This document shows positions 1 through 8,206 of a DNA stretch of 64,000 bases, in pieces (within the stretch, counting starts at the first letter, position 1; the number at the start of each line of letters is the position of its first letter). The notes beneath the pieces are model-generated. The model worked only from the letters and a program-made list of their open reading frames with translations. It had not been told where the DNA came from and did no database searches. The position numbers and the translations under genes are program-made. This stretch comes from Amarolinea aalborgensis (GTDB lineage: Bacteria > Chloroflexota > Anaerolineae > SSC4 > Amarolineaceae). The DNA is taken from assembly GCF_900491745.1 (NCBI RefSeq), contig NZ_UETR01000002.1, forward strand, positions 384,844 through 448,843, read 5' to 3'.

Positions 1-33
1 CCATAGATAGTATCATTTGTACAGGATTAAGTC

Positions 34-273
34 ATGAGCCAACGCAAGAAGCTTCTTGAAAAACTACGCAACAACCCGAAAAACGTACGTTTCGAGGAGT
101 TGGAAACGCTATTGACACAGCATGGTTTTCAATTGGTGCGCATTACTGGCAGCCATCACTACTTCGCCGGCTACGACCGAGTCATTTCGGTTGTTTTTCG
201 TACACCCCACGTACATCGGGATGCCGTCAAAGAAGTCGTGAAGCTCCTTGATGATCTGTTTGAAGAGCAATAG
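34..273 (+). CDS. hicA: HicA-type mRNA interferase toxin
   Basis: A 79-residue protein of the HicA (YcfA) family, the toxin of a type II toxin-antitoxin pair. Known HicA proteins have a small double-stranded-RNA-binding-like fold and cleave mRNA using a conserved histidine. The family signature G-S-H-H-Y-F is visible at residues 39-44, followed by the usual short beta strands (ISVVFRTPH) and a C-terminal helix. Length is normal. The next gene, 25 bp downstream on the same strand, is a HicB antitoxin, which makes the pair diagnostic. Only 33 bases of upstream sequence are in the window, so the promoter cannot be judged. The assignment is strong; RNase activity in this organism is inferred. Confidence 0.93.
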   Translation: MSQRKKLLEKLRNNPKNVRFEELETLLTQHGFQLVRITGSHHYFAGYDRVISVVFRTPHVHRDAVKEVVKLLDDLFEEQ

Positions 274-298
274 GAGCAACCAACTGAAAGAGAGTCAT

Positions 299-709
299 AT
301 GGAAAAGACAGTTGCCTACTACCTGAGCCTCCCCTACACGATTGAACTCAAGCACGACGCAGAAGACGGATGGTTCGTGCGCGTCAAAGAACTGCCGGGG
401 TGCATGAGTCAGGGCGACACCGTGGACGAAGCGATGGCGATGATCCAGGAGGCCATGCATGGCTGGCTGACCGTGGCACTCGAACAGAACATCACCATTC
501 CCGAACCACAGCGTGAGGAGGAATTTAGCGGCAAGTTTGTCGTGCGTATGCCCCGCTCTCTCCATCGCGACCTTGTGCAGCGCGCCCAGCAAGAAGGAGT
601 CAGCCTGAACCAATACGTGAACGTTGCGCTCGGCCAGGTTGTGGGGCAGAGCGTTGCCATTGCTCCGCGCAAGACCAGGCGCCAATCTCCGGCTGCCACG
701 CCTCCCTGA
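299..709 (+). CDS. hicB: HicB-type antitoxin with C-terminal RHH DNA-binding domain
   Basis: A 136-residue antitoxin partner of the preceding HicA. The N-terminal half (about residues 10-60, containing ELPGCMSQGDTVDEA) is the degenerate RNase-H-like HicB fold that masks the toxin. The C-terminal part (about 78-118, starting GKFVVRMPRSLHRDL) looks like a ribbon-helix-helix DNA-binding domain, so the protein probably also represses its own operon. The ATG at 299 is chosen because a purine-rich GAAAGAGAG lies just before it; an upstream in-frame start at 248 would overlap hicA and precede the conserved region. The last ~15 residues (basic, then proline-rich) are not part of the family core. Confidence 0.92.
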   Translation: MEKTVAYYLSLPYTIELKHDAEDGWFVRVKELPGCMSQGDTVDEAMAMIQEAMHGWLTVALEQNITIPEPQREEEFSGKFVVRMPRSLHRDLVQRAQQEGVSLNQYVNVALGQVVGQSVAIAPRKTRRQSPAATPP

Positions 710-788
710 GCTTCGACAGGCCAACCATCGCAGATTCGTTGACACATCGCGCTGCTGCATAGAATCGTCCTTCAGGGAGTCCACTGCC

Positions 789-3368
789 ATGCCTGATAAT
801 CCAACCCGTTATCTCGACTTCGATCTTGAGATTGGCCCCGGTGCGGGCCGCGCCTACCCGGTGAGCGTATTGCACTCGCCGGCCGGCGAGGCGCGCACGG
901 TGATGCAGTTTCCGTTTGATGAACTGATGCTGGAAAACAATCTTCTGAAACTGCAAACGGCTCTGCTGAGATCCGGAGGCGGGCGTCGTTCGATTCTCGA
1001 CTCACATCAGCAGGCTGTGCAAGACTTCGGCCGCGCGCTGTTCGAGGCGTTGTTCAACGGCGAAGTGCGCAGCCGTTATGACGTCAGCCGGCTGCAGGCT
1101 GATCACGCGGGCCAGGGCCTGCGCCTCAAGCTGCACATTCGGCCGCCTGAACTGGCTGTGCTGCCCTGGGAGTATCTGTTCGATGTGCGCATGGGCGACT
1201 ATTTGTGCTTGTCGAGCAGTACACCCGTTGTTCGCTATCCGGAGCTGCCGCAGGCGATGCAGCCGCTGCGGGTGTCGCCGCCTCTGCGTATTTTGGGCCT
1301 GATCGCTGACCCGACCGACATGGAACGGTTGGATGTCACGAAGGAGAAGGAACGGGTGGCGCTGGCGCTGGCGCGCTTGCGGACTGGCGGCCAGGTCGAG
1401 TTGACCTGGCTTTCCGGATCTACGGCGCGTGACCTGCAGCGTGCGCTGCGCGGCGGGCCCTGGCACATCGTTCATTTTGTGGGCCACGGCGGCTTCGATC
1501 GGCCGAGCGACGAGGGATTGGTGGTCTTGACCGATAACGCGGGCCGGGCGCAGCCTCTCTTTGCCACGCCCCTGGCGCGGCTGCTGGGCGATCACCGGGC
1601 GCTGCGCCTGGTGGTTCTGAACGCGTGCGAAGGCGCACGGGGGAGCGAGCGGGACATCTTCGCCAGCGCGGCCGCGATCCTGGTGCGGCGCGGGATTCCG
1701 GCCGTGCTCGCCATGCAGCACGAGATTACCGACCACGCGGCAGTGGAGTTTGCCCGCGCCTTCTACGAGGCTGTGGCCGATGGGTATCCGGTGGACGCGG
1801 CGGTCAGCGAGGGGCGCAAGGCGGTCAGCACCCAGGTGCCGAACACGGTGGAATGGGGCACGCCGGTGCTGACGATGCGCGCGTCGGACGGCGCCTTATT
1901 TGACATAACAGAGCTGGTTGCGCATGAAGCGCGACAGCCGGAGTTGAAACGGCAACAAGAGGCGGCCGAGCGTGAGCAACAAGAGCGAGCGGCCTATGCG
2001 GCGCAACAGGCAGCGTTGAAACGCCAACAAGAGGCCGCAGAACGCGAGCGTCAAGTGCGTGCGGCAGTAACTACCCAGCCTGAAGTTAGCAGCGATTCCA
2101 TACAGAGTCAACCACACGCCCTAGAAACGGCCAAACGTGCTCCTGAAATCTTGGAGCAACAAGCGGCCGGATTCACCTCATTGACCATACCAGCGCACTT
2201 GAAGATTGAGTTGGAGGACAAGCGCCAGGAAATTGCCGAGTTGAAAGATGGTTCGAAACCAGCGATTCAAGCATCTGATAAAGCCAAGCCTGAACAGGCC
2301 GAAGAACCGCAACAGCCGGTGACTCCGACTCCGACTCTGTCGCCGACGCCGCGTGAGCGTGGTTTACCGGCCTGGGCGTTGATTGGGATCGGAGTGGTGG
2401 CCGTGGTGCTGCTGCTGTGGGGAATCGGGGCCTTGGATGCGCGCAGCAAGCCCACGCCGACCGTAGTCACTGGCCCGGCGACGGAGACGCTGACTGCGTC
2501 GTCAACGCCGACGAACACACCTGAGCCAACCGATACGCCGGCGCCCGCGGCGGGCGCCACGCGGGTGCGGGACATTGACAGGGCGGTAATGGTCTGGGTG
2601 CCGGCGGGTGAGTTCACGATGGGATCAACCGATAGCGACAGTCAGGCAGAAAGCGACGAGAAGCCGCAGCACAAAGTTACGTTGGATGGATTCTGGATAG
2701 ACCGCACGGAAGTGACGAATGCGCAGTACCGGAAGTTCGTGGATGCCGGCGTTTACAGCAAGCAGGAATACTGGACCGAAGCAGGGTGGGCGTGGAAGGA
2801 ATCGAATAAAGTAACGCAGTCAAACTGCTGGGGGAATAGTCACTTTAACCAGGCAGAGCAGCCGATTGTGTGCGTGAGTTGGTACGAGGCGAGTGCGTAT
2901 GCCCACTGGGTCGGGGGTCGTTTGCCGACAGAAGCGGAATGGGAAAAGGCGGCGCGAGGCTCTTCGACAAGCTCTGGGAACGTGTGGCTCTATCCGTGGG
3001 GGAATACGTGGGACGGCATGCGCGTGAATTTTTGCGATCAGCAATGTGAGTATTCGTGGAAAGATGCAAACGTGAATGACGGGTATGGGACTACGGCGCC
3101 GGTGGGAAGTTATGCGAATGGGGTGAGTCCTTACGGAGTGTTGGACCTGGCGGGGAACGTCTGGGAATGGGTGAGCAGTAAATATGGGAATTATCCTTAC
3201 AGAAGCGATGATGGGCGAGAGGATCAGAGTAGTACAGAAGTTCGTGTTCTGCGGGGCGGGAGTTGGAACAATGGAGCGGGACATGTACGCTCCGCCGACC
3301 GGTACCGGCTCGGTCCCGACAATCGCAATGGCAGCATTGGTTTTCGGGTGGCGTCCCCCGGCCTCTGA
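789..3368 (+). CDS. CHAT-domain protease fused through a TM segment to an FGE-sulfatase (SUMF1-like) domain
   Basis: An 859-residue multidomain protein. Residues ~1-370 form a CHAT domain (caspase-like, clan CD): the catalytic His sits in HFVGHGG (His233) and the Cys in LVVLNACEGA (Cys280). Residues ~375-500 are a charged Gln/Glu/Arg-rich coiled coil with a repeated KRQQEAAERE unit. A single membrane helix lies at ~528-548, then a Pro/Thr linker. The rest (~599-859) is an FGE-sulfatase/C-type-lectin-like domain, beginning MVWVPAGEFTMGS and ending in the family pattern GGSWNN...RSADR...DNRN..IGFRV. The ATG at 789 has a GGGAG ribosome site. The C-terminal domain is visibly less GC-rich than the CHAT part, suggesting separate recruitment. 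CHAT proteases with sensor domains act in stress or immunity; the substrate here is unknown. No reverse transcriptase is nearby. Confidence 0.88.
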   Translation: MPDNPTRYLDFDLEIGPGAGRAYPVSVLHSPAGEARTVMQFPFDELMLENNLLKLQTALLRSGGGRRSILDSHQQAVQDFGRALFEALFNGEVRSRYDVSRLQADHAGQGLRLKLHIRPPELAVLPWEYLFDVRMGDYLCLSSSTPVVRYPELPQAMQPLRVSPPLRILGLIADPTDMERLDVTKEKERVALALARLRTGGQVELTWLSGSTARDLQRALRGGPWHIVHFVGHGGFDRPSDEGLVVLTDNAGRAQPLFATPLARLLGDHRALRLVVLNACEGARGSERDIFASAAAILVRRGIPAVLAMQHEITDHAAVEFARAFYEAVADGYPVDAAVSEGRKAVSTQVPNTVEWGTPVLTMRASDGALFDITELVAHEARQPELKRQQEAAEREQQERAAYAAQQAALKRQQEAAERERQVRAAVTTQPEVSSDSIQSQPHALETAKRAPEILEQQAAGFTSLTIPAHLKIELEDKRQEIAELKDGSKPAIQASDKAKPEQAEEPQQPVTPTPTLSPTPRERGLPAWALIGIGVVAVVLLLWGIGALDARSKPTPTVVTGPATETLTASSTPTNTPEPTDTPAPAAGATRVRDIDRAVMVWVPAGEFTMGSTDSDSQAESDEKPQHKVTLDGFWIDRTEVTNAQYRKFVDAGVYSKQEYWTEAGWAWKESNKVTQSNCWGNSHFNQAEQPIVCVSWYEASAYAHWVGGRLPTEAEWEKAARGSSTSSGNVWLYPWGNTWDGMRVNFCDQQCEYSWKDANVNDGYGTTAPVGSYANGVSPYGVLDLAGNVWEWVSSKYGNYPYRSDDGREDQSSTEVRVLRGGSWNNGAGHVRSADRYRLGPDNRNGSIGFRVASPGL

Positions 3369-3518
3369 GTCTCTGGCGTCTCTGGATCTCTGCGTCGTTT
3401 TGACATAAACCAAATTTGACCTGCGGAGCAGTACTGCGGGACGAAATTGTGAGGGGGGTGCAGGGAACTCGGACGCAGATCAGCGCTGGCTGCGCACGCA
3501 GATAGCAACTTGTCGTGT

Positions 3519-3547
3519 TTGCTTCTGATTTAGTTCTGTGTTACAAT
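3519..3547 (+). promoter_or_regulatory. Sigma-70-like promoter for the AbiE-type operon
   Basis: TTGCTT (3519-3524) and TACAAT (3542-3547) are separated by 17 bp. The predicted transcript start (about 3554) lies only ~14 nt before the ATG at 3568, favouring that ATG over the in-frame GTG at 3553. The rest of the 3369-3567 gap shows no gene. Confidence 0.6.
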
Positions 3548-3567
3548 GATGCGTGGATAATGACATT

Positions 3568-4419
3568 ATGAGCACACAGAATGTACGCACACTCGGCGCG
3601 CAGGAAACGCGCTTGCTCAACACGCTGAGCGCAGCGGGCAAGGCGGTATTTACGGTTGAGGATGCTCAAGCCGCGGGCGATGGAAAGGTTGCTAACCTGC
3701 CGCGGCTTCTCTCGCATTTGACCCGCAAACGCTGGCTGCTGCGGCTGGAGCGCGGCAAGTATCTGATCCTGCCCCTGTCGGCCGGCATGGAGGGCCTATA
3801 CACGGCGCATGAGTTCGTGTTGGCGAGCCGCCTGGTCGAACCCTACGCCATCGGCTACTGGTCGGCGCTGCATTACGACGGTTTTACAGAGCAGGTGCCC
3901 CAGACGGTGATGGTCATCAGTCCGGCGCGGCGGCGGGACGTGTCGGTCGAGGAGCTTGGTTTCCACTGCCATTTCGTAACGATCGCCGCAGAACGCTTCT
4001 TCGGCGTGGTCACGGTGCTAGTGGATGATCAGCCCGTCGTCATGACCGACCCGGCGCGCACCGTCCTTGATTGCCTGGATCGCCCCGATCTGTGTGGCGG
4101 CATGGTCGAGGCCGCCAAGGGCCTCTATGGTTATGCCCAGCGACTCGATGCGCAACCCGCGCAGTTGACCGCGTACGCCGGTCGCCTGGGCAACCAGGCG
4201 ATCCTCAAACGCTTGGGCTATCTGGCCGAGCAGTTCGATCTGGCTGCGCGATTTCCCAACGCGGGGTGGTCGGATGCCATAGCGGCTTGGCGCCGCGATC
4301 TCTCGGCCGGTTTTGTCCGCCTCGATCCCCGTCTGCCAGCCGCGGGACCGTATGACCGTGCCTGGTGGCTGCGATTGAATGTGCCGACCTCTCATCTCGT
4401 CTCGTGGATGGACACATGA
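3568..4419 (+). CDS. AbiEi-family antitoxin / transcriptional regulator
   Basis: A 283-residue protein matching the AbiEi antitoxin architecture of type IV toxin-antitoxin systems. The N-terminal ~70 residues form a winged helix (FTVEDAQAA...LLSHLTRKRWLLRLERGKY), followed by the family's C-terminal region with YAIGYWSALHYDGFTEQVP and VMTDPARTVLDCLDRPDL. It probably represses its own promoter and neutralises the nucleotidyltransferase toxin encoded next. Its stop overlaps the toxin start in an ATGA arrangement, so the two are translationally coupled. The ATG at 3568 is preferred on promoter position. The pairing with the next gene makes the role confident; phage defence has not been shown here. 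Confidence 0.85.
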   Translation: MSTQNVRTLGAQETRLLNTLSAAGKAVFTVEDAQAAGDGKVANLPRLLSHLTRKRWLLRLERGKYLILPLSAGMEGLYTAHEFVLASRLVEPYAIGYWSALHYDGFTEQVPQTVMVISPARRRDVSVEELGFHCHFVTIAAERFFGVVTVLVDDQPVVMTDPARTVLDCLDRPDLCGGMVEAAKGLYGYAQRLDAQPAQLTAYAGRLGNQAILKRLGYLAEQFDLAARFPNAGWSDAIAAWRRDLSAGFVRLDPRLPAAGPYDRAWWLRLNVPTSHLVSWMDT

Positions 4420-5180
4420 TGGTTAGCCGCGACGAGCTGCGGCGCATGGCCGCGCGGCGCAAGCTCAACCTGGGTTTGCTCGAGAAAGAATATGTGCTTG
4501 ACCTGGTGCTGCGATCGCTCAGCGCCCACGAAGAACTGCGCCAGGTGCTGGTGCTGAAGGGCGGCACGGCTTTGCACAAGTTTTACGTTGGCACGCGGCT
4601 GTCCCTCGATTTGGACTTCACGGCCATCCGGCCGGTGACCGTCGAAGAGTTGCGGCCTGCCATCGAAGTTGCCGATATTGGGGCGGTGATTGCAGAGCAC
4701 AGGGTATTTCATGATGCTTTGACCGTAAGCCGGCTGCGCTACTTTGGGCCGCTGCGCTATGTCAACTCCATCAAGCTCGATTTTAGCTTTCGCGAGCCGG
4801 TGCTTCTGCTGCCGTCTGAGTTGATGGCCGCATCCCCTTACGGCGTTCCCTTTCCTGTTCGTGTCATGCAGGTGACGGAGATCGCTGCTGAAAAGCTGCG
4901 AGCGCTCTCCATGCGCCATGCGCCGCGCGATGTGTACGATTTGTGGATCATCGCCACACACCATTTGGCAACGGCTTCCCAAACAGCCCCACTGGTGCCC
5001 CGCAAGCTGCAGACGGTGGGGCTTGCTCTCGATCTGGTGGCTATCACAGGTCATCTGACGGCTGTGGAACCAACCTGGGAGACCGACCTTGCTCCCTTGA
5101 TGGATGATGTTCCTGAGTATTCTCAGGTAAGAAATGTTTTGGACCCCTGGCTGCAGGAGCTCTTCGACCAGATTCTGTGA
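4416..5180 (+). CDS. AbiEii/AbiGii-family nucleotidyltransferase toxin
   Basis: A 254-residue nucleotidyltransferase of the AbiEii/AbiGii toxin family. The polymerase-beta-like motif is clear: KGGTALHKFY then LSLDLDFT, i.e. G-G-T followed by the D-x-D metal-binding pair. A later conserved segment, VTEIAAEKLRALSMRHAPRDVYDLW, is also typical. Characterised relatives add nucleotides to target RNAs such as tRNA and cause growth arrest or abortive infection. The start ATG overlaps the stop of the AbiEi antitoxin gene by four bases (ATGA), as in known AbiE operons. Length is near the family norm and no active-site residue is missing. Confidence 0.88.
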   Translation: MMVSRDELRRMAARRKLNLGLLEKEYVLDLVLRSLSAHEELRQVLVLKGGTALHKFYVGTRLSLDLDFTAIRPVTVEELRPAIEVADIGAVIAEHRVFHDALTVSRLRYFGPLRYVNSIKLDFSFREPVLLLPSELMAASPYGVPFPVRVMQVTEIAAEKLRALSMRHAPRDVYDLWIIATHHLATASQTAPLVPRKLQTVGLALDLVAITGHLTAVEPTWETDLAPLMDDVPEYSQVRNVLDPWLQELFDQIL

Positions 5181-5248
5181 ACGTCTCCGCTGGTGCTGTC
5201 TGGCGATCAAAAACGCCCGTTGGACAAGAGAGCGTCATTCCGAATTCA

Positions 5249-6151
5249 TCATTCAGCATTCCTTTTCTCCCTCGGCCGCAGGAGCAGCACCGCGCTGATG
5301 ATCGCGACCCCGCCCAGGATTTGCAGCAGGGTGAGCCGTTCGCCCAGCAGCAGATAGGCCAGGACGCCGGCGATGACCGGCTCCAGGGTGGCGACGACGC
5401 TGGCGACGCTGACCGGCACCCAACGCACGCCGAGCGAATAGGTCAGCGCGCCGCCCAGCGTGGGAATGACGGCCATGGCCAGCAGCCAGGGCCAGCTTGG
5501 CGGCAGCGCGAGCGGGCTGGCGAGTTGGCTGGCCGGCGCCAAGAGCAGAAAACAGGCCGCGCCGATCAGCAGCGCGTACGTTTGCACAGTCCAGGCTGAG
5601 TAGCGGGCCACCGCCACCTTGTTGAAGACGCTCCAGAGTCCGTAGCCGAGGCCGGCGCCCAGTCCGGCCAAAACCCCCAGGCCGTTCAGCCGCAGGTGGC
5701 TCACATCGTACAGGCCGGTCACCAGCACCGAGCCGATCAGCGTCAGCGCGAGGGCGATGAGCAGGCGCCGGTGCATGGTCTCGCCCAGCCAGCGCCAGGC
5801 AATCAGCCCCACCCAGGCCGGCGCGGTGTAGAGCAGCACCGCGGCCACCGCCACGCCCACCAGGTCAATGGCGTACGCGTAGGCGACAAAGAAACCGGCC
5901 ACGCCGAACACCCCGTAGGCCGTGAGCAGCGGCAGGTCGTGCCGGTTGACCGCCAGCAGCCGCGGTTGGCGCAGCGCCAGCACGATCAGCAGGAGCAGGC
6001 CGGCCAGCATGCTGCGGTACGACGCCACCGTGAGCGGGGACAGGCCAAAGCGGTCAATCAGCACCTTGTAGAACAGGCCGAGCGTGCCCCACAGCGCCGC
6101 GGCCGTCAGCACCAGCGCGTAGCCCCGCGCCTGGGATGAGCTGTTTGACAT
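5249..6151 (-). CDS. EamA/DMT-superfamily transporter
   Basis: A 300-residue inner-membrane protein with about ten hydrophobic helices arranged as two EamA repeats (LTAAALWGTLGLFYKVLIDR near the start, VVATLEPVIAGVLAYLLLGE near the end). Members of the drug/metabolite transporter superfamily export amino acids, nucleobases or drugs; the substrate cannot be read from the sequence. The start at 6151 is fixed by a GGAGG ribosome site directly upstream (plus-strand 6153-6158); a longer reading to 6256 adds a non-membrane extension without a ribosome site. The gene ends EKRNAE inside a dispersed purine-rich repeat (about 5235-5265). It is monocistronic and convergent with the AbiEii gene. Confidence 0.88.
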   Translation of the reverse strand: MSNSSSQARGYALVLTAAALWGTLGLFYKVLIDRFGLSPLTVASYRSMLAGLLLLIVLALRQPRLLAVNRHDLPLLTAYGVFGVAGFFVAYAYAIDLVGVAVAAVLLYTAPAWVGLIAWRWLGETMHRRLLIALALTLIGSVLVTGLYDVSHLRLNGLGVLAGLGAGLGYGLWSVFNKVAVARYSAWTVQTYALLIGAACFLLLAPASQLASPLALPPSWPWLLAMAVIPTLGGALTYSLGVRWVPVSVASVVATLEPVIAGVLAYLLLGERLTLLQILGGVAIISAVLLLRPREKRNAE

Positions 6152-6256
6152 AATCCTCCAGGTCCGATCGGTTCGAAGCCAACGGCGTACATGGTAATGC
6201 AGACTGGTGATTGGGGCAAACCGGGCGAAAAGCCGCCGAATGAATTCGGGCCGCAA

Positions 6257-6331
6257 GGGCGTGCCGCCGCCAGGTCGGCCTAGCGCCGACCGGCATTGCG
6301 CCCACCCAGGTGGGCGCCCGGCGGCACGCCC
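6257..6331. repeat. Cruciform/three-way-junction palindromic element
   Basis: A 13-bp outer stem (6257-6269 with 6319-6331) encloses two perfect hairpins: 6273-6279/6285-6291 (7 bp, 5-nt loop) and 6298-6305/6310-6317 (8 bp, 4-nt loop). Together they would fold as a compact three-way junction. It lies in the 312-bp divergent gap between the EamA gene and the small gene at 6464. No protein coding is evident. It may be a REP-like mobile palindrome or a structured 5' leader; the sequence alone does not decide. Confidence 0.6.
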
Positions 6332-6463
6332 ATCAGGCGCGATTTCAATCGCTCTGCTGCGGCCGCGATTTCAACCCCCGGTGACGTTCGCCAGCGCCGT
6401 TCGTCTGAAGGGGAGACGATGGGGCGGCTTGAGATGCGCCCCGGGTCAGGGAGAGGTGAAGAC

Positions 6464-6709
6464 ATGGACAATAGCCACCCGTCAGAAGCCGATGAGATGA
6501 CGCCAGCTGTTTCGGAACCGGCGGCCGAGGCCGAGGAAAGCGACCCCGGTGCGTGGCTTTTTGCCCTGACGCCCGAGGCCTTTGGCCAATTGAGCGCCAG
6601 CTATGCCGAACTGCACGAATCGGACGCCGACTCGCCCCTGGCCGGACTGCTGGCCGCATGGCTGCAGATCGAGCGCAGCAAACAATCGTTGATGGAGCTT
6701 TTCGCATGA
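6464..6709 (+). CDS. Small acidic hypothetical protein coupled to the SDR gene
   Basis: An 81-residue acidic protein I do not recognise. The first ~28 residues are Glu/Ala/Pro-rich and probably disordered; residues 30-81 (PGAWLFALTPEAFGQLSASYAEL...LAAWLQIERSKQSLMELFA) look like two or three amphipathic helices. The ATG at 6464 has an upstream GAGAGGTGA ribosome site, and the stop overlaps the next gene's start in ATGA, so it is very probably translated and works with, or is regulated with, the SDR/DUF2867 protein. No catalytic motif, signal peptide or membrane segment is seen. Confidence 0.65.
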   Translation: MDNSHPSEADEMTPAVSEPAAEAEESDPGAWLFALTPEAFGQLSASYAELHESDADSPLAGLLAAWLQIERSKQSLMELFA

Positions 6710-8206
6710 CAACGCAGCATCTGTTGGTCACCGGCGCCACCGGCTATGTCGGCGGCCGCCTGATTCCTCTCCTCCTCGAAGCCGGGCACCAGGTGCGCGT
6801 GTTGGTGCGCGACCCTGCGCGCTTGCAGGGCCGGCCGTGGCTGGCGCAGGTGGAGGTGGTGCAGGGCGATGTGCTGCAGGCGCACACCTTGCCCGCGGCC
6901 ATGACGGGGATCAGCGCCGCGTACTACCTGGTGCACAGCATGAGCGACAGCGCCGATTTCCATCAGCGGGACATCACTGCGGCGCGTAACTTTGCCCTGG
7001 CGGCCAAAGCCGCCGGCGTGCCGCGCCTCATCTATCTAGGCGGCCTGGGCGATTCCGCGGCTGACCTCTCGCCGCATCTGCGCTCACGCCAGGCCACCGG
7101 CGACGCCCTACGCGCGGCCTGCGCGTCGCCCGATCAATCCCCGGCCACTACAACCGTGACCGAGTTTCGCGCGGCCGTCATCGTCGGTTCGGGCAGCCTC
7201 TCCTTCGAGATGATCCGCTACCTGACCGAGCGCGTGCCAATTATGATTTGCCCGCGCTGGGTCTACACACGCGTGCAGCCGATTGCGGTGCGCGATGTGC
7301 TCAGCTACCTGGTTTCTGCGCTCAGTGTGCCGGAGAGCGCCAATCGCATCCTGGAAATTGGCGGCGCAGATGTGCTGACCTACGGCGAAATGATGACCGG
7401 CTATGCCCGCGCGCGCGGCCTCCGCCGTTGGCTGCTCCCCGTCCCCGTGCTGACCCCGCGCCTTTCCTCGTACTGGGTGCATTGGGTGACGCCCGTGCCC
7501 GCGGCGATTGCTCGCCCTTTGATTCAGGGACTGCGCAATGAGGTGATCGTGCATGACGACAGCCCCCGTCGCCTCTTTCCCTCCATCCAGCCGCTGGACT
7601 ACGCGACCGCCCTGCGCTTTGCCCTCGCCAAGTTGGACGCCGGGCAGGTGCAGACTTCGTGGAAAGACGCGTTGGTCAGCAGTCAAAACGATGGCGCGCC
7701 GGCGACCTTCACCGAGCAGGAAGGCATCTTCATCGAGCAGCGCCAGCAGATCGTGGATGCGCCGCCGGCAGCCGTTTTTCGCACCTTCAGCGGCATCGGC
7801 GGCGAGCGCGGTTGGTTCTATGCCACTTGGGCCTGGGAACTGCGCGGCCTGGCCGATCGCCTGATCGGCGGCGTGGGGTTGCGGCGCGGCCGGCGCCATC
7901 CCGATGACCTGCGTGTGGGCGACGCCCTCGATTTCTGGCGCGTCGAGGCGGTGGAGGCGCCGCGCCTGCTGCGCCTGCGCGCCGAGATGAAAGTTCCCGG
8001 CCTGGCTGCAGTTCGAGACGCAGCCGCAGCCCGACGGCCGTACGCGCCTGGTGCAGACCGCCTTCTTTGCCTCGAAGGGCCTCTTTGGCCTGCTCTACTG
8101 GTATGCCCTCTATCCGCTGCACGGCTTAATTTTCTCTGGCATGATCCGCGAGATCGCGCGGCGCGCAGAAAAAGCCGCCGCGTCGGTGGTCACGACTCCG
8201 GCGTGA
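6706..8206 (+). pseudogene. SDR-family NAD(P)-binding/DUF2867 protein, interrupted by a frameshift
   Basis: An NAD(P)-binding Rossmann protein: the N-terminus carries the TGATGYVG nucleotide motif (residues 9-16), and the C-terminal half from ~345 is a DUF2867 (SRPBCC-like) domain. Reading frame 1 is normal up to KVPG near base 8000 and then runs into non-family sequence. From about 8001 the +1 frame continues the family C-terminus (AWLQFETQPQPDGRTRL, then KGLFGLLYWYALYPLH) to a stop at 8204-8206. So one frameshift at about 7994-8001 splits the gene, about 70 residues before the end. It may be a real mutation or an assembly error. The restored stop codon lies within the first unit of the repeat array that follows. 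It starts at an ATGA overlap with the 81-aa gene. Confidence 0.8.

Noticed and set aside
3250..3368. Confirmed diversity-generating retroelement variable region
   Set aside because: The C-terminus resembles such targets, but no reverse transcriptase, template repeat or accessory gene was found in the window, so it is reported only as a possibility.
6338..6385. Remnant CRISPR repeats (two GCGATTTCAA copies)
   Set aside because: Only two 10-bp matches 27 bp apart and no leader or cas gene; they read as generic low-complexity sequence.
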